Below are positions 24,696-34,636 of a DNA stretch of 64,000 nt, piece after piece. The position numbers were made by a program, and so were the translations under genes. The stretch lies in the NCBI RefSeq assembly GCF_016785945.1, contig NZ_JAEMEF010000004.1, forward strand, positions 1-64,000, read 5' to 3'. The notes beneath the pieces are model-generated. The model saw nothing but the letters and a program-made list of their open reading frames with translations. It searched no databases and was not told where the DNA came from. The stretch comes from Olleya sediminilitoris. Lineage in GTDB: Bacteria; Bacteroidota; Bacteroidia; Flavobacteriales; Flavobacteriaceae. Numbering within the stretch: the stretch's first letter is position 1; each line of letters opens with the position of its first letter.

Positions 24696-27600
24696 TTAAT
24701 CTAAGCTAAAGGTCTTTATTTCTTCGATAGGTTTAGTCATATTAATTTTAATGATAGACTGGTAATATGGTTTGAAACTGTCATTAAAAAAGGTGTTTGT
24801 TTTTTCTAATGCAGTTTTTAAATCTGTTTTAGCATGTTCTATCAACGTTGTTTCTGTTTTTGTTAGACCATTTTGTCTAGTCGCTGTATACCAAGACGCT
24901 GTACCTAATCTACTATTAACACTAACATCTAATGTTCTAGTTATACCTTGTCGTTTGTCTTGTTTTCCTGTGTAAATGTCTAACAGTGTATCAATCTCCT
25001 TAATAATGTCTTTAGACGCTTTTATCTCTTCTTTGTATTTTGACTTATCTAAATCGGTTAATTCTTTTTTATATTTTTCAGCTAGTTTTTTATTTTCAGC
25101 TAATTGTTTTGTCGCGTCAGCAGCAATTTGACGTAATTTTTCAATTTCTTTTAAAGCAGCATAAACTTCATCTGTGTTTTTAGAAGACACCTCTAATCTA
25201 GGGTCAGAAGCGACAGTAATCATACTTTCAGAAGTTTGATCACCATATTCTAAAACCGCTTTGTAAGTTCCTGGTTTAACATCAACTCCACCTGGTTCTC
25301 TTTTTTGTTTTCTAATGGTTCTTGAAGGTCTACTACTACCTTTTTCATCCATGTACCAAGTCCATTTATGTAACCCTTTTTCTTTAGGAACTTTTCGTTT
25401 TAAAGTTCTAATTAACTTATCGTTGTTATAGATTTTAAGTGACATAGAATCCCATTCAACTTCATTTTCTTTGGTTTCAGAATCTTCTTTCTTTTCCTCT
25501 TTGTCATCTCCTTTTTTAGTTTCTTTTGAAGCTTTTTCTGGTGTTACATAGTAAGTAAATTGTGCACCACGACCTCTATTTTGACCATGAAACATAGCGT
25601 CTGCACCAAAACGACTTCCTGTTGGCTGTTGGTATGCAGCTTGGTAAGCAGTAGGAGGAGAAAATAGTTGAATTTTATTGTTTATAATTTGTTTGTTTTT
25701 AGCTATTGCTCTTAACGGTCTAATATCGTCTAAAACCCATGCAGCACGACCAAATGTACCAATAACTAAATCATGTTCTCTTGGATGGATCACTAAATCT
25801 TTTACTGAAACCGTAGGAAAACCTTTGGTCCATTTTGTCCATTTGTTTCCTGCATCAATAGATACATATAAACCATCATCAGTACCTAAAAACATAAGGT
25901 TTGGTTCAACTAAATCTTCAACAATGGACAACGCATAACTTTTAACATCGTTTTGGTCTACAATTCTTTCCCAAGTTTTTCCATAGTTTTTAGTTCGGTA
26001 AGCATATGGTGTGTAGTTAAAGCGTCTGTAATCATTAGCAATAAGTAATGCTTCACCTTTATTTTTATTACTAGCTTTAATTTGTGCAATCCAGCTTCCT
26101 TTAGGTAAGCCTTTAATATTACTAGAAACATCACTATAAGTTTGACCTCCATTTTGTGTGATATGTACACGTCCATCGTCAGTACCAACCCAAAATACAT
26201 CCTTTTCAACAGTAGAAGGTTCAATAACTAAAATAGTACAGTGGTTTTCAGCACCTGTTGCATCTAAAGTTAATCCACCACTTTCATGTTGTTTTAATTT
26301 GTTAGGATCATTAGTAGATAAATCTTCAGATATTACTTCCCAAGTTAAACCTTTGTCTGTAGATTTATGTACAAACTGACTACCAAAATAGACTGTATTA
26401 TTATCAAAAGGATCCACATTTATAGCAGCATTCCAGTTAAAACGTAGTTTAACATCCTTATCAGGATGTGTTGGTTGTACTCCAAAATTATTACCAGTTT
26501 GCCAATCGTAATAACTAACATAACCTTGTTGACTCATAGTCCAACCGTAACGCGAATTGTCTTTATCTGGTATAACATCAAAACCGTCACCAAAACTAAT
26601 CTCTTGCCAATAGCTATTACGTATACCTTGAGCACGCCAAACATAAGCAGGTCCTCTCCAAGATCCATTATCTTGCATTCCTCCATACACATTATATGGA
26701 TACTCGTTATCTACATTAATATGATAAAATTGTGCAACAGGCATGTTACCAATAAAACGCCAATTTTTTCCACCATCTTTGGTTATGTTTAGTCCACCAT
26801 CATTTCCATCTATCATAAAGTTTCCGTTAGTAGGATGGATCCACCAAGCATGATGATCTGGATGTACACCATTATCTGCACCATAAGCTGGCATTAATTG
26901 CGAAAAGTTTTTTCCACCATCTTCACTAACATTTATGTAAGTAAAAACAGAGTATACTCTATTTTCGTTTTGAGGATCTACATATATTTCAGAGTAGTAA
27001 AATGGTCTGTTACCAATATCACTTTTATCGTTAACTTTTTTCCATTTAAAACCACCATCTTCACTTTTGTATAACGCATTTTTTTTAGCTTCAACTAAAG
27101 CATAAACATTATTGGGTTTGTTTCTAGCAATAGCAACTCCAATACGTCCTAATTCCCCTTTAGGGAAACCTTCTTTTTCTGTTACTTTAGTCCAGTTTTT
27201 ACCACCATCATGTGTAATGTGTAAACCCGAACCTGCTCCACCAGATTTAAAAAACCATGGATCACGCTTGTGCTCCCATAAAGTTGCAATTAATTTATTA
27301 GGATTAGTAGGATCCATAACTAAATCTGCTGCTCCTGTTTTGTTGTTAGCAAACAGTATTTTTTTCCAGGTTAATCCACCATCTGTGGTTTTAAAAACAC
27401 CACGTTCAGGATGTTCTCCCCAAGGACTACCAATTGCAGCTGCATAAACTATGTCTGGATTTGTTGGATCTATTACCACACGATGTATGTGTCTGGTTTT
27501 TTCTAATCCCATAGACGTCCAAGTTTTTCCAGCATCTAAAGACTTGTAAATGCCGTAACCACCATTTAAACTGTTTCTTGGGTTTCCTTCACCTGTTCCA

Positions 27601-27905
27601 ACCCAAATGACACTTGGATTAGATTGTTGTATTGCAACAGACCCTACAGACGCTGTTACTTCTTTGTCAAATAAAGGATCCCATTTAATACCACCAGAAG
27701 TAGACTTCCATAAACCTCCAGATGCTGTACCAACGTACATAATATCAGGGTTGCTATGGACAACGTCAATTGCAGTTACACGACCAGACATACCACCTGG
27801 ACCAATGTTTCTTGGTGTCATGTTTTTAACTAAATCCATCGAGAATTCTTGCGAAAAAGCTGTGATAGAGAAGAGTAATAAAAGTAAAAAGGATAATTTT
27901 TTCAT
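24696..27905 (-). CDS. Large exported BNR/sortilin-type beta-propeller protein
   Basis: 1069 aa from ATG 27905, which opens with the signal peptide MKKLSFLLLLLFSITAFSQ; the longer frame from 27941 adds a non-signal lead. The first ~720 residues are many BNR/sortilin-type repeats (SxDxGxTW-like units such as SLDAGKTWTSM, TTDGGLTWKKI, THDGGKNWTKV) forming one or two propellers. Then come a Lys/Glu linker (about 795-820) and an immunoglobulin-like segment (DVKPGTYKAVLEYGDQ). A long charged coiled coil lies at about 945-1000. Members are predicted glycosyl-hydrolase-like or binding proteins; no catalytic site is identified. It is monocistronic. Confidence 0.85.
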   Translation of the reverse strand: MKKLSFLLLLLFSITAFSQEFSMDLVKNMTPRNIGPGGMSGRVTAIDVVHSNPDIMYVGTASGGLWKSTSGGIKWDPLFDKEVTASVGSVAIQQSNPSVIWVGTGEGNPRNSLNGGYGIYKSLDAGKTWTSMGLEKTRHIHRVVIDPTNPDIVYAAAIGSPWGEHPERGVFKTTDGGLTWKKILFANNKTGAADLVMDPTNPNKLIATLWEHKRDPWFFKSGGAGSGLHITHDGGKNWTKVTEKEGFPKGELGRIGVAIARNKPNNVYALVEAKKNALYKSEDGGFKWKKVNDKSDIGNRPFYYSEIYVDPQNENRVYSVFTYINVSEDGGKNFSQLMPAYGADNGVHPDHHAWWIHPTNGNFMIDGNDGGLNITKDGGKNWRFIGNMPVAQFYHINVDNEYPYNVYGGMQDNGSWRGPAYVWRAQGIRNSYWQEISFGDGFDVIPDKDNSRYGWTMSQQGYVSYYDWQTGNNFGVQPTHPDKDVKLRFNWNAAINVDPFDNNTVYFGSQFVHKSTDKGLTWEVISEDLSTNDPNKLKQHESGGLTLDATGAENHCTILVIEPSTVEKDVFWVGTDDGRVHITQNGGQTYSDVSSNIKGLPKGSWIAQIKASNKNKGEALLIANDYRRFNYTPYAYRTKNYGKTWERIVDQNDVKSYALSIVEDLVEPNLMFLGTDDGLYVSIDAGNKWTKWTKGFPTVSVKDLVIHPREHDLVIGTFGRAAWVLDDIRPLRAIAKNKQIINNKIQLFSPPTAYQAAYQQPTGSRFGADAMFHGQNRGRGAQFTYYVTPEKASKETKKGDDKEEKKEDSETKENEVEWDSMSLKIYNNDKLIRTLKRKVPKEKGLHKWTWYMDEKGSSRPSRTIRKQKREPGGVDVKPGTYKAVLEYGDQTSESMITVASDPRLEVSSKNTDEVYAALKEIEKLRQIAADATKQLAENKKLAEKYKKELTDLDKSKYKEEIKASKDIIKEIDTLLDIYTGKQDKRQGITRTLDVSVNSRLGTASWYTATRQNGLTKTETTLIEHAKTDLKTALEKTNTFFNDSFKPYYQSIIKINMTKPIEEIKTFSLD

Positions 27906-28002
27906 TTTTGGTAAATTAGTTTGCATAAAGTTAAGCAACATATTCTTAAAAAGCTGTTAACACGTTTATTTAGATGTTAATTTGTTGTATTTTTATACTG
28001 CA

Positions 28003-29130
28003 ATGAAAGAAAAAAATATACACAAAAAAGGTTTCGTATTTAAACCCTACGAAGCACCTTCACTATCACCTTTCGAGAAGCTTTTTGACATATTTAAAGA
28101 GTTGATTACACATACTTCAGGAGATTTTGACGAAGCTATAGATTGGCTTCGTGAATTAGATAAAGAATATAAGTTAACCACTCCAGAATATACCATTGAT
28201 GACTTTATTGAAGATTTGAAAGCTAAAGGTTTTATTCGTGAAGAGATTAAACCCGATGGAAAAAAAGGAAATGCCATTACTGCCAAAACCGAACGCGCAA
28301 TCAGGCAATCTGCTTTAGACCAAATTTTTGGTAACATAAAACGTAGTGGCTCTGGTAACCATAAAAGTAAAGGTACAGGAGTAGGAGATGAGCATACTGG
28401 CGATTTTAGAAATTACCAGTTTGGAGACAGCTTGGATAAAGTGTCCATGACAGAAAGTCTAAGAAATGCCCAAATTAACAACGGAATAGGAGATTTTAAC
28501 TTAACCGAAGATGATTTAGTGGTTGAAGAAACGACCCACAAATCTCAAATGAGTACGGTTTTGATGATTGATATTAGTCACAGTATGATTCTTTATGGAG
28601 AAGATAGAATTACTCCTGCAAAAAAAGTAGCTATGGCTTTAGCTGAATTGATTACGACACGTTACCCAAAAGATACATTAGATATTCTAGTTTTTGGTAA
28701 CGATGCTTGGCCAATTAAAATTAAAGATTTACCCTATTTAAACGTTGGTCCTTATCATACAAATACTGTAGCAGGATTAAAATTAGCAATGGATTTATTA
28801 AGACGTAAACGAAACACCAACAAACAAATTTTTATGATTACCGATGGTAAACCCAGTTGCTTGCGTTTACCTGATGGAACCTATTATAAAGACAGTAATG
28901 GCTTAAATCCTTACATAACCAATAAGTGTTATGCACAAGCACAGCAAGCTAGAAAATTACATATTCCTATTACAACTTTTATGATTGCTCAAGATCCTTA
29001 TTTAATGCAATTTGTTGAAGAATTTACGCATGCTAATCAAGGTAAAGCTTTTTATACAGGTTTAAAAGGTTTAGGAGAAATGATTTTTCAAGATTACGAA
29101 ACAAACAGAAAAAAAAGAATTAAAGGATAA
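28003..29130 (+). CDS. VWA-domain protein partnered with a MoxR-type ATPase
   Basis: 375 aa from ATG 28003; an upstream TTG is not needed. The C-terminal von Willebrand A domain (about residues 180-370) has an intact MIDAS motif, MIDISHSM, and ITDGKPSC further on. The N-terminal half is helical and charged. VWA proteins of this type work with AAA+ ATPases as a substrate-remodelling or metal-insertion machine, as in magnesium chelatase D/I. The stop codon overlaps the start of the ATPase gene by one base (TAATG), so the two are translationally coupled. Confidence 0.85.
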   Translation: MKEKNIHKKGFVFKPYEAPSLSPFEKLFDIFKELITHTSGDFDEAIDWLRELDKEYKLTTPEYTIDDFIEDLKAKGFIREEIKPDGKKGNAITAKTERAIRQSALDQIFGNIKRSGSGNHKSKGTGVGDEHTGDFRNYQFGDSLDKVSMTESLRNAQINNGIGDFNLTEDDLVVEETTHKSQMSTVLMIDISHSMILYGEDRITPAKKVAMALAELITTRYPKDTLDILVFGNDAWPIKIKDLPYLNVGPYHTNTVAGLKLAMDLLRRKRNTNKQIFMITDGKPSCLRLPDGTYYKDSNGLNPYITNKCYAQAQQARKLHIPITTFMIAQDPYLMQFVEEFTHANQGKAFYTGLKGLGEMIFQDYETNRKKRIKG

Positions 29131-30596
29131 TGAAAATAGAAACAATAAAAACTTTAGGCGAATTAAAAAAAGCTGGATACCAAAGCAAATCGATTAAAGA
29201 CGAATTAAGAGATAATTTAATTGAAAAAATAAAGAATAAAACAACCGTTTTTGAAGGTGTTCATGGTTATGAAAATACTGTAATACCAGAGTTAGAACGT
29301 GCTATTTTATCACGACATAATATTAATTTTTTAGGATTACGTGGTCAAGCTAAAACACGTTTAGCACGTTTAATGCTTAATTTGCTAGACGAATATATTC
29401 CTGTTGTAGAAGGTAGTGAAATTAATGACGATCCTTTACAACCAATCTCACGTTTTGCTACAGAGTTGATTACAGAAAAAGGTGATGATACACCAATTAC
29501 TTGGATGCACAGAAGTGAGCGTTTTGCCGAAAAATTAGCGACTCCAGACGTAACTGTTGCAGATATTATTGGAGATGTAGATCCTATAAAAGCAGCCAAT
29601 TTAAAACTAAGCTATGCAGACGATCGTGTGATACATTACGGAATGATTCCTCGTGCCAATCGTTGTATTTTTGTAATTAATGAGTTGCCAGATTTACAAG
29701 CAAGAATTCAGGTTGCTTTATTTAATATTTTACAAGAAGGAGATATTCAAATTAGAGGGTTTAAATTGCGTTTACCTTTAGATATGCAATTTATTTTTAC
29801 TGCAAATCCTGAGGACTATACTAATAGAGGAAGTATTGTAACACCATTAAAAGACAGAATTGGATCGCAAATATTAACGCATTATCCAACAGATATTGAA
29901 ACCGCTAAAACCATCACACAGCAAGAAGCTAAGTCTGATGGAAGACAAAAAGAGAGTATTCATGTACCCGAATTAGCCAAAGATTTGTTAGAACAAATTG
30001 TTTTTGAAGCTCGTGATAGTGATTTTATAGACGAGAAAAGTGGTGTAAGTGCACGTTTAAGTATTACTGCTTTTGAAAACTTATTAAGTGCAGCAGAGTT
30101 ACGATCGTTAAAATCTGGAGACGAAAAGACAACCATTCGATTATCAGACTTTTTAGGGATTATTCCTGCAATTACAGGTAAAGTAGAATTGGTTTATGAA
30201 GGAGAACAAGAAGGTGCAGCGCAAGTCGCTTATAATTTAATTGGTGAAGCTGTAAAAAGTTTGTTTCCAGAGTACTTCCCTAAGATAGAGAAATTGAAAA
30301 AGCAAGAAGACGAAAGTCCTTACGACACTATTGTATCATGGTTTTTTAATAATTCTGATGGTTTTGAATTGTTAGACGATTTACGTGATAAAGAATATAT
30401 TAGCTTATTAGATGCAGTGTCGCCATTAGATGATTTACTTGGAGAGCATCAACCTAAATTATTAAAAGAAGAAAGCTATTTTGTGAAAGAATTCGTGCTT
30501 TGGGCTTTAGTAGAATATAAGTTGTTAAGCAAATATAGATTTACAGAAGGTATTCAATTTAAAGACCCTTATGGAAGTTTTATAAGTGGATTATAA
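29130..30596 (+). CDS. MoxR / magnesium-chelatase-like AAA+ ATPase
   Basis: 488 aa. The AAA+ core spans about residues 45-290, with Walker A GLRGQAKTR (near 70), Walker B CIFVINELPDL (near 185) and sensor region FIFTANPEDYTNRG (near 225). The helical lid and a C-terminal extension follow. It is predicted to couple ATP hydrolysis to remodelling of a target together with the VWA protein encoded just before. The actual substrate is unknown; no chlorophyll or cobalamin genes are nearby, so a chelatase role is not supported. It is followed by a clear terminator. Confidence 0.88.
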   Translation: MKIETIKTLGELKKAGYQSKSIKDELRDNLIEKIKNKTTVFEGVHGYENTVIPELERAILSRHNINFLGLRGQAKTRLARLMLNLLDEYIPVVEGSEINDDPLQPISRFATELITEKGDDTPITWMHRSERFAEKLATPDVTVADIIGDVDPIKAANLKLSYADDRVIHYGMIPRANRCIFVINELPDLQARIQVALFNILQEGDIQIRGFKLRLPLDMQFIFTANPEDYTNRGSIVTPLKDRIGSQILTHYPTDIETAKTITQQEAKSDGRQKESIHVPELAKDLLEQIVFEARDSDFIDEKSGVSARLSITAFENLLSAAELRSLKSGDEKTTIRLSDFLGIIPAITGKVELVYEGEQEGAAQVAYNLIGEAVKSLFPEYFPKIEKLKKQEDESPYDTIVSWFFNNSDGFELLDDLRDKEYISLLDAVSPLDDLLGEHQPKLLKEESYFVKEFVLWALVEYKLLSKYRFTEGIQFKDPYGSFISGL

Positions 30597-30626
30597 GTTC
30601 TTGAAATAAAAACTGCAATAGATAAT

Positions 30627-30657
30627 AGTGCCTGAATTTTTTTAGGCACTTTTTTTT
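30627..30657 (+). terminator. Terminator of the VWA/MoxR operon
   Basis: AGTGCCT and AGGCACT form a 7-bp stem around a 10-base loop, followed by a run of eight Ts, 30 bases past the ATPase stop. Confidence 0.85.
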
Positions 30658-30734
30658 ATAAAAAAATATATTTTGAGCAACCATAAAAGGTGGTTTGTTC
30701 GTATATATTTAAACCCAAAAAAAATATATCAACC

Positions 30735-32129
30735 GTGAAACATTTTTACAACTTAACCTTTTTAACTGCTTTTCTGTTTTTTACAACGCTTAATGCACAG
30801 ATTTCAGCAGTAAGTTTTCAAAATCAGACTTACCTACACGGTATACAGCCTGATAACATTCAATCTAATGACATTTATGATGTATACGTGTCTTGGAGAA
30901 CCACTTTTGCCGAACCCTGTAATAATGGTCGCTATCGTATAAAATTTGATACTCCAACTGAAACAGTATCAGAAGGAATTGCTTACGGTATGTTATTATC
31001 TGTTTACGCCAATGACAAAGAGTTGTTTGATGGCTTATGGTTATACTACCAAGATTTTGTAAACGCTAATGGAGTTATGAATTGGAAAATCGATGGCTGT
31101 AATAGTGTTATTGGTAATAATGGAGCTACTGATGCAGAACTAGATGCAGCTTATGCATTAATAGTTGCTGACCAACGTTGGCAAAGTTTAGGTGCAATTG
31201 ACTATCAAAGTGATGCTATATCACTAATTACTATTATTAAAAATCATGAGGTTGAAGCTGGATCAAACGTCCTTAAACCAGGTGATGCTTGGGGAGGAAG
31301 TAACACGACTAACCCGTCTTATCTAGCTCCTGGTTACTTTAAAGTTTTTGGTGTCTATACTGATGATAGTGCTTATTGGAATGCTGTTGCAGATAAAAGC
31401 TACGCTATTATTAATGCCAATTTAGCTCAGAATAATGCGAGTTATAATTTAGTATCTGATTGGTGTAAAGCAGATGGAACCTACTCAACAGAAGTATCAT
31501 GGGCTTATAACCAAGGTCAATCTTATTACTATGATGCAGCACGTACACCATGGAGATTTGCTACCGATTATATCTGGTATGGTAATACAGAAGCTAGTAA
31601 TTACAATCAATTATGTATTGATTTTGTTAATGCGCAAGGTGGTTTTAATCAGATTTATCCAGGTTACTCTCAATCTGGTGTAGCCATTAACACTTCTTAC
31701 AAAGATCCAACTTTTACAGGAGCTTATGCTACTGCAGCAATGACTTCAACCAATCAATCTTTTGTAAATAATGGGTATTCTGAATTAAAAAATCAAGCAA
31801 CAACAGCGTATTTTGGAGCGACTTTACGTGCTATTTATATGTTTGCTTTATCAGGAAATATGTATAATGCAATTCAAGATAACACGCTAAGTACAACTGA
31901 AAATGTTTTAGATACATTTAAATATTATCCAAACCCAGTTAAAGATACTTTGCATATTCAGTTTAAAACAGCACAATCTAGAACTGTAGAAGTGTATTCG
32001 ATTAATGGTCAGCAACTTTATCAAAACCAAGTAAAAAAATCAGAATTAAAATTGGATATTTCACAATTTAAAACTGGTGTTTATTTTCTTAAAATAGATA
32101 ATAAAAGCTTTAAAATAGTTAAGTCTTAG
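30735..32129 (+). CDS. Exported GH8 glycoside hydrolase with T9SS sorting domain
   Basis: 464 aa from GTG 30735, which opens directly into a signal peptide (KHFYNLTFLTAFLFFTTLNA). The longer GTG frame at 30690 has a poor lead. The family-8 (alpha/alpha)6 barrel is indicated by VSEGIAYGMLLSVYANDKEL and FDGLW (about residues 75-100), PGDAWGGSN, DWCKADGTYS and TPWRFATDYIWYGN. GH8 enzymes cut beta-1,4-linked glucan, xylan or chitosan. The last ~75 residues are a T9SS sorting domain (FKYYPNPVKDTLHIQF...GVYFLKI), so the enzyme is sent to the surface or the medium. No other polysaccharide-utilisation genes are adjacent. Confidence 0.9.
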   Translation: MKHFYNLTFLTAFLFFTTLNAQISAVSFQNQTYLHGIQPDNIQSNDIYDVYVSWRTTFAEPCNNGRYRIKFDTPTETVSEGIAYGMLLSVYANDKELFDGLWLYYQDFVNANGVMNWKIDGCNSVIGNNGATDAELDAAYALIVADQRWQSLGAIDYQSDAISLITIIKNHEVEAGSNVLKPGDAWGGSNTTNPSYLAPGYFKVFGVYTDDSAYWNAVADKSYAIINANLAQNNASYNLVSDWCKADGTYSTEVSWAYNQGQSYYYDAARTPWRFATDYIWYGNTEASNYNQLCIDFVNAQGGFNQIYPGYSQSGVAINTSYKDPTFTGAYATAAMTSTNQSFVNNGYSELKNQATTAYFGATLRAIYMFALSGNMYNAIQDNTLSTTENVLDTFKYYPNPVKDTLHIQFKTAQSRTVEVYSINGQQLYQNQVKKSELKLDISQFKTGVYFLKIDNKSFKIVKS

Positions 32130-32153
32130 ATATAACTATTTTTAATTAAAGGT

Positions 32154-32705
32154 TTAATCAAGTAATCGTTTATTCCTTTTAATTTGTTTTGGTTTTAACC
32201 ACAAATAAAAACCACTAACACAAATAAATAATAATCCTAAACCAAGAACTGTAGAGTAGATTAATTTTGAATATTTAAAATGAAATAAATAATCTACGAT
32301 TGATCCATCATGAATCATTTCAATTAAATCTGCAGTTCTTGTTTTTTCTGAAACAATGTTTCCGGTGTAACAGTCAATCTGTAATTCGGTAAAATGGGTT
32401 TCAAATCTAACCTTAGCAATACCTTTTCTAGGTCTGTAATCAATTCTGTTAATTTCAGTTGAAAGATTAAGGCTATCAATATAATGTATTGCATGTTGTT
32501 CAATTTCATTTAAAGAAATTAAAGATCTATTATCAGAGTGTACAGTAACAGAGGAAGGTTTAATACCTAACTGATCTTTCCATGCTAATAATAAACCTGT
32601 AGCACTCATTACTACAATAAAAAGAAGTAACACAATAGCTACCTTGCGATGCGTTTGTCTATACCAACGTGCTGATTTGGCTAAGTTTTTATTTTTTTGT
32701 TTCAC
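32154..32705 (-). CDS. PepSY-domain membrane protein
   Basis: 183 aa starting at GTG 32705. The N-terminus has the cytosolic lead KSARWYRQTHRKVAIVLL and a membrane segment (about residues 22-42). A periplasmic PepSY-like region follows (YRPRKGIAKVRFETHFTELQ, IDCYTGNIVSEKTR), and a second membrane segment lies at about 147-168. It belongs to the short PepSY-TM proteins related to the iron-uptake reductase family, but lacks a reductase domain. Transcribed alone. Function is only general: possibly an accessory to envelope redox or peptidase control. Confidence 0.8.
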   Translation of the reverse strand: MKQKNKNLAKSARWYRQTHRKVAIVLLLFIVVMSATGLLLAWKDQLGIKPSSVTVHSDNRSLISLNEIEQHAIHYIDSLNLSTEINRIDYRPRKGIAKVRFETHFTELQIDCYTGNIVSEKTRTADLIEMIHDGSIVDYLFHFKYSKLIYSTVLGLGLLFICVSGFYLWLKPKQIKRNKRLLD

Positions 32706-32794
32706 AGCTTATAATTAACAACTAATCTGACAAAAGTTGATACATTAACTTCTTAAAAATTAGTTAATATTAAGACTGCCAATTTTTAATAAAT

Positions 32795-34006
32795 TTAGAC
32801 TAAAGTGGTAACCACTTCAATATCATTGTGTAATGTTTTGTGAACTGGACATTTATCTGCAATTTGAAGTATACGTTGTATTTGTTTATCGTCTAAAGCT
32901 CCAGTTAGTTTAATGACTCTATTAAAGGTATCTACTTTAATCTCTTTTGACTCATTATTTTCAATAACTTGTTTTGAAACTTTAGTATGTGAAGTATGAA
33001 CTTCAATATTTTGTAGATCCCAACCTTTTCGTTTTACATACATTTGAACTGTCATTGCAGTGCAAGCAGATAATCCTGCAGAAACAAACTCATAAGGAGA
33101 AGGACCAAAATCATTACCTCCATAACTAATTGGTTCATCTGCCATCATGGTATGATTTCCGACCGTCATTTGTGTTGTAAAACCATCTTCTTTATCTAAA
33201 CTAGCAACCGCTTGATGAGTGGTTTTAAGGGTATCAATAATAGGGATAGAAATATAGCGTTTTGCCCAAGTAGCAATGACACTTCCTGCGTAAACAGAAT
33301 CTTCTTTTTTCAATAATAAATGATCAGCACCATCTAGAGTTACAAAACTTTTTGGATGTCTTGAAGCTACATAAATGTCTTCTGCATTTTCAATACCAAC
33401 CGTTGTGTCTTGAGGCGAATGCATTACTAATAATGCTTTGCGCAAGTTTTGTGCAACATCAGGTAGCGATTTGGTTTCGATATCATCTAAAAATTGTTTT
33501 TTAATAGTAAATGGACGTCCTCCAATATTAACATTTGCTTTTCCTGTAGTGTTAATTTCTTTGACGCTACTTTGTATTAAATGTTGTACGTGTTTTGGGT
33601 TAGAAGGCGCACCAATAGTTGCGACTGCCTTAATAGATTTTATTTTTGAGGCAGCAAAAATAACAGCAGCTCCACCTAAAGAGTGTCCAATTAATAGGGA
33701 AGGAGCAATATAGTTTTCTTCTAGATAATTAGATGCACTAATTAAGTCCTCTACGTTTCCAGAAAAATTTGTGTTTTCAAAATTACCCTCGCTTTCTCCT
33801 AATCCAGTAAAATCAAAGCGTAATACTCCAAAACCATTGGCTGTTAATTCTCTTGAAATATTTTTTACAGCAGATAAATTTTTATTACAAGTAAAACAAT
33901 GTGCGAAAATGACAAAATTATGAGGATGTTGGTTTATAGGAAGCTCTAAACGTCCAACTAGTTGTTGTCCTTCTGTATTTATAAAATTTACTTTTTGAAT
34001 GTTCAT
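32795..34006 (-). CDS. Fused alpha/beta hydrolase and OsmC-family protein
   Basis: 403 aa. The alpha/beta-hydrolase half (about residues 1-255) has nucleophile elbow GHSLGG (Ser near 110), an acid in HSPQDTTV and a histidine in DGADHLLL. The OsmC half (about 265-403) has the two redox cysteines in SAGLSACTAMTVQMY and DKCPVHKTLH, which reduce organic hydroperoxides. One protein could thus both cleave an ester and reduce a peroxide. This two-domain arrangement is known among bacteria; substrates are undefined. It is monocistronic. Confidence 0.9.
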   Translation of the reverse strand: MNIQKVNFINTEGQQLVGRLELPINQHPHNFVIFAHCFTCNKNLSAVKNISRELTANGFGVLRFDFTGLGESEGNFENTNFSGNVEDLISASNYLEENYIAPSLLIGHSLGGAAVIFAASKIKSIKAVATIGAPSNPKHVQHLIQSSVKEINTTGKANVNIGGRPFTIKKQFLDDIETKSLPDVAQNLRKALLVMHSPQDTTVGIENAEDIYVASRHPKSFVTLDGADHLLLKKEDSVYAGSVIATWAKRYISIPIIDTLKTTHQAVASLDKEDGFTTQMTVGNHTMMADEPISYGGNDFGPSPYEFVSAGLSACTAMTVQMYVKRKGWDLQNIEVHTSHTKVSKQVIENNESKEIKVDTFNRVIKLTGALDDKQIQRILQIADKCPVHKTLHNDIEVVTTLV

Positions 34007-34062
34007 TGTAATTGGTTTTTAATTCAGTCGGAAAATATTTGAAGCCTTTCAAAATGATTATA

Positions 34063-34635
34063 TCACCACGTCTCTCTAGATTTAATATTTGCTTCGCATA
34101 ATTTAATAATTTCTGTAACTCTTTTTTGCTTAGTCGTCTCTCTTTTAGCTTGGTTTAACCAATATAAGTAACTTTTTCTGTAGGAAGGCGCAAAGTTATT
34201 GTAGTTATTAAATGCTTTTGGATTTTTATCAAATGCTAGTTGTAACAGGTCTGGAATAATACCTTTTTCAACAGCATCTAAAGCGGTCCAACTTCCGTTT
34301 TTCTTACCAATATCTATTATTTCTAAACCTTTAGGATGCATTAAATCCTCAGCTATTAAAGTTTTAATATGTTTTTTGTTTAAAGCACTCCACACACTTT
34401 TTGGGTTGCGTTTGCAAAAATATTGTCTACGTTTTCCGTCACCTAAACTTTTAACAGTACTATCAATCCAGCCATAACATAACGCTACTTTTACAGCCTC
34501 TTCCCAACGCATGCTTAGCTTTTTGTGACTTACTTTGTAAAAGATGAGGTAAATGCCTTCATCGTTATCATGGTTTTCGTGTAGCCACGCTCTCCATTCA
34601 GAATCAGTTTTAAAATAGAGTTCTTCTTGTTTCAT
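34063..34635 (-). CDS. YdeI/OmpD-associated family protein
   Basis: 190 aa, cytosolic. It follows the family pattern: WRAWLHENHDNDEGIYLIFY (about residues 13-32), VKVALCYGWIDSTVKSLGDG, RNPKSVWSALNKKHIKTLI, and the C-terminal YRKSYLYWLNQAKRETTKQK RVTEI region. Distant members affect resistance to cationic peptides, which is how they acquired the bacteriocin-protection name, but the biochemistry is unknown. It begins 1 base after the M1 peptidase stop on the minus strand, so the two are probably co-transcribed. Confidence 0.8.
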   Translation of the reverse strand: MKQEELYFKTDSEWRAWLHENHDNDEGIYLIFYKVSHKKLSMRWEEAVKVALCYGWIDSTVKSLGDGKRRQYFCKRNPKSVWSALNKKHIKTLIAEDLMHPKGLEIIDIGKKNGSWTALDAVEKGIIPDLLQLAFDKNPKAFNNYNNFAPSYRKSYLYWLNQAKRETTKQKRVTEIIKLCEANIKSRETW

Positions 34636-34636
34636 T

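Noticed and set aside
25678-27960. Several long plus-strand frames inside the BNR-repeat gene
   Set aside because: They are shadows of a repetitive coding sequence on the minus strand, with no family likeness and no start context.
28003-30596. VWA/MoxR pair as an anti-phage module
   Set aside because: No nuclease, protease or other effector is adjacent, and the surroundings are ordinary chromosomal genes.
33441-33470. Further CGCAAGT words in the window, for example near 33440 and 11778, as additional ECF promoters
   Set aside because: They lack a KCATCTAA box at the 14-base spacing, and the 33440 site lies inside a coding sequence.
34063-34635. YdeI-like gene as part of a bacteriocin locus
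   Set aside because: The name is historical. The neighbours are an M1 peptidase and a hydrolase-OsmC fusion, with no bacteriocin or export genes.
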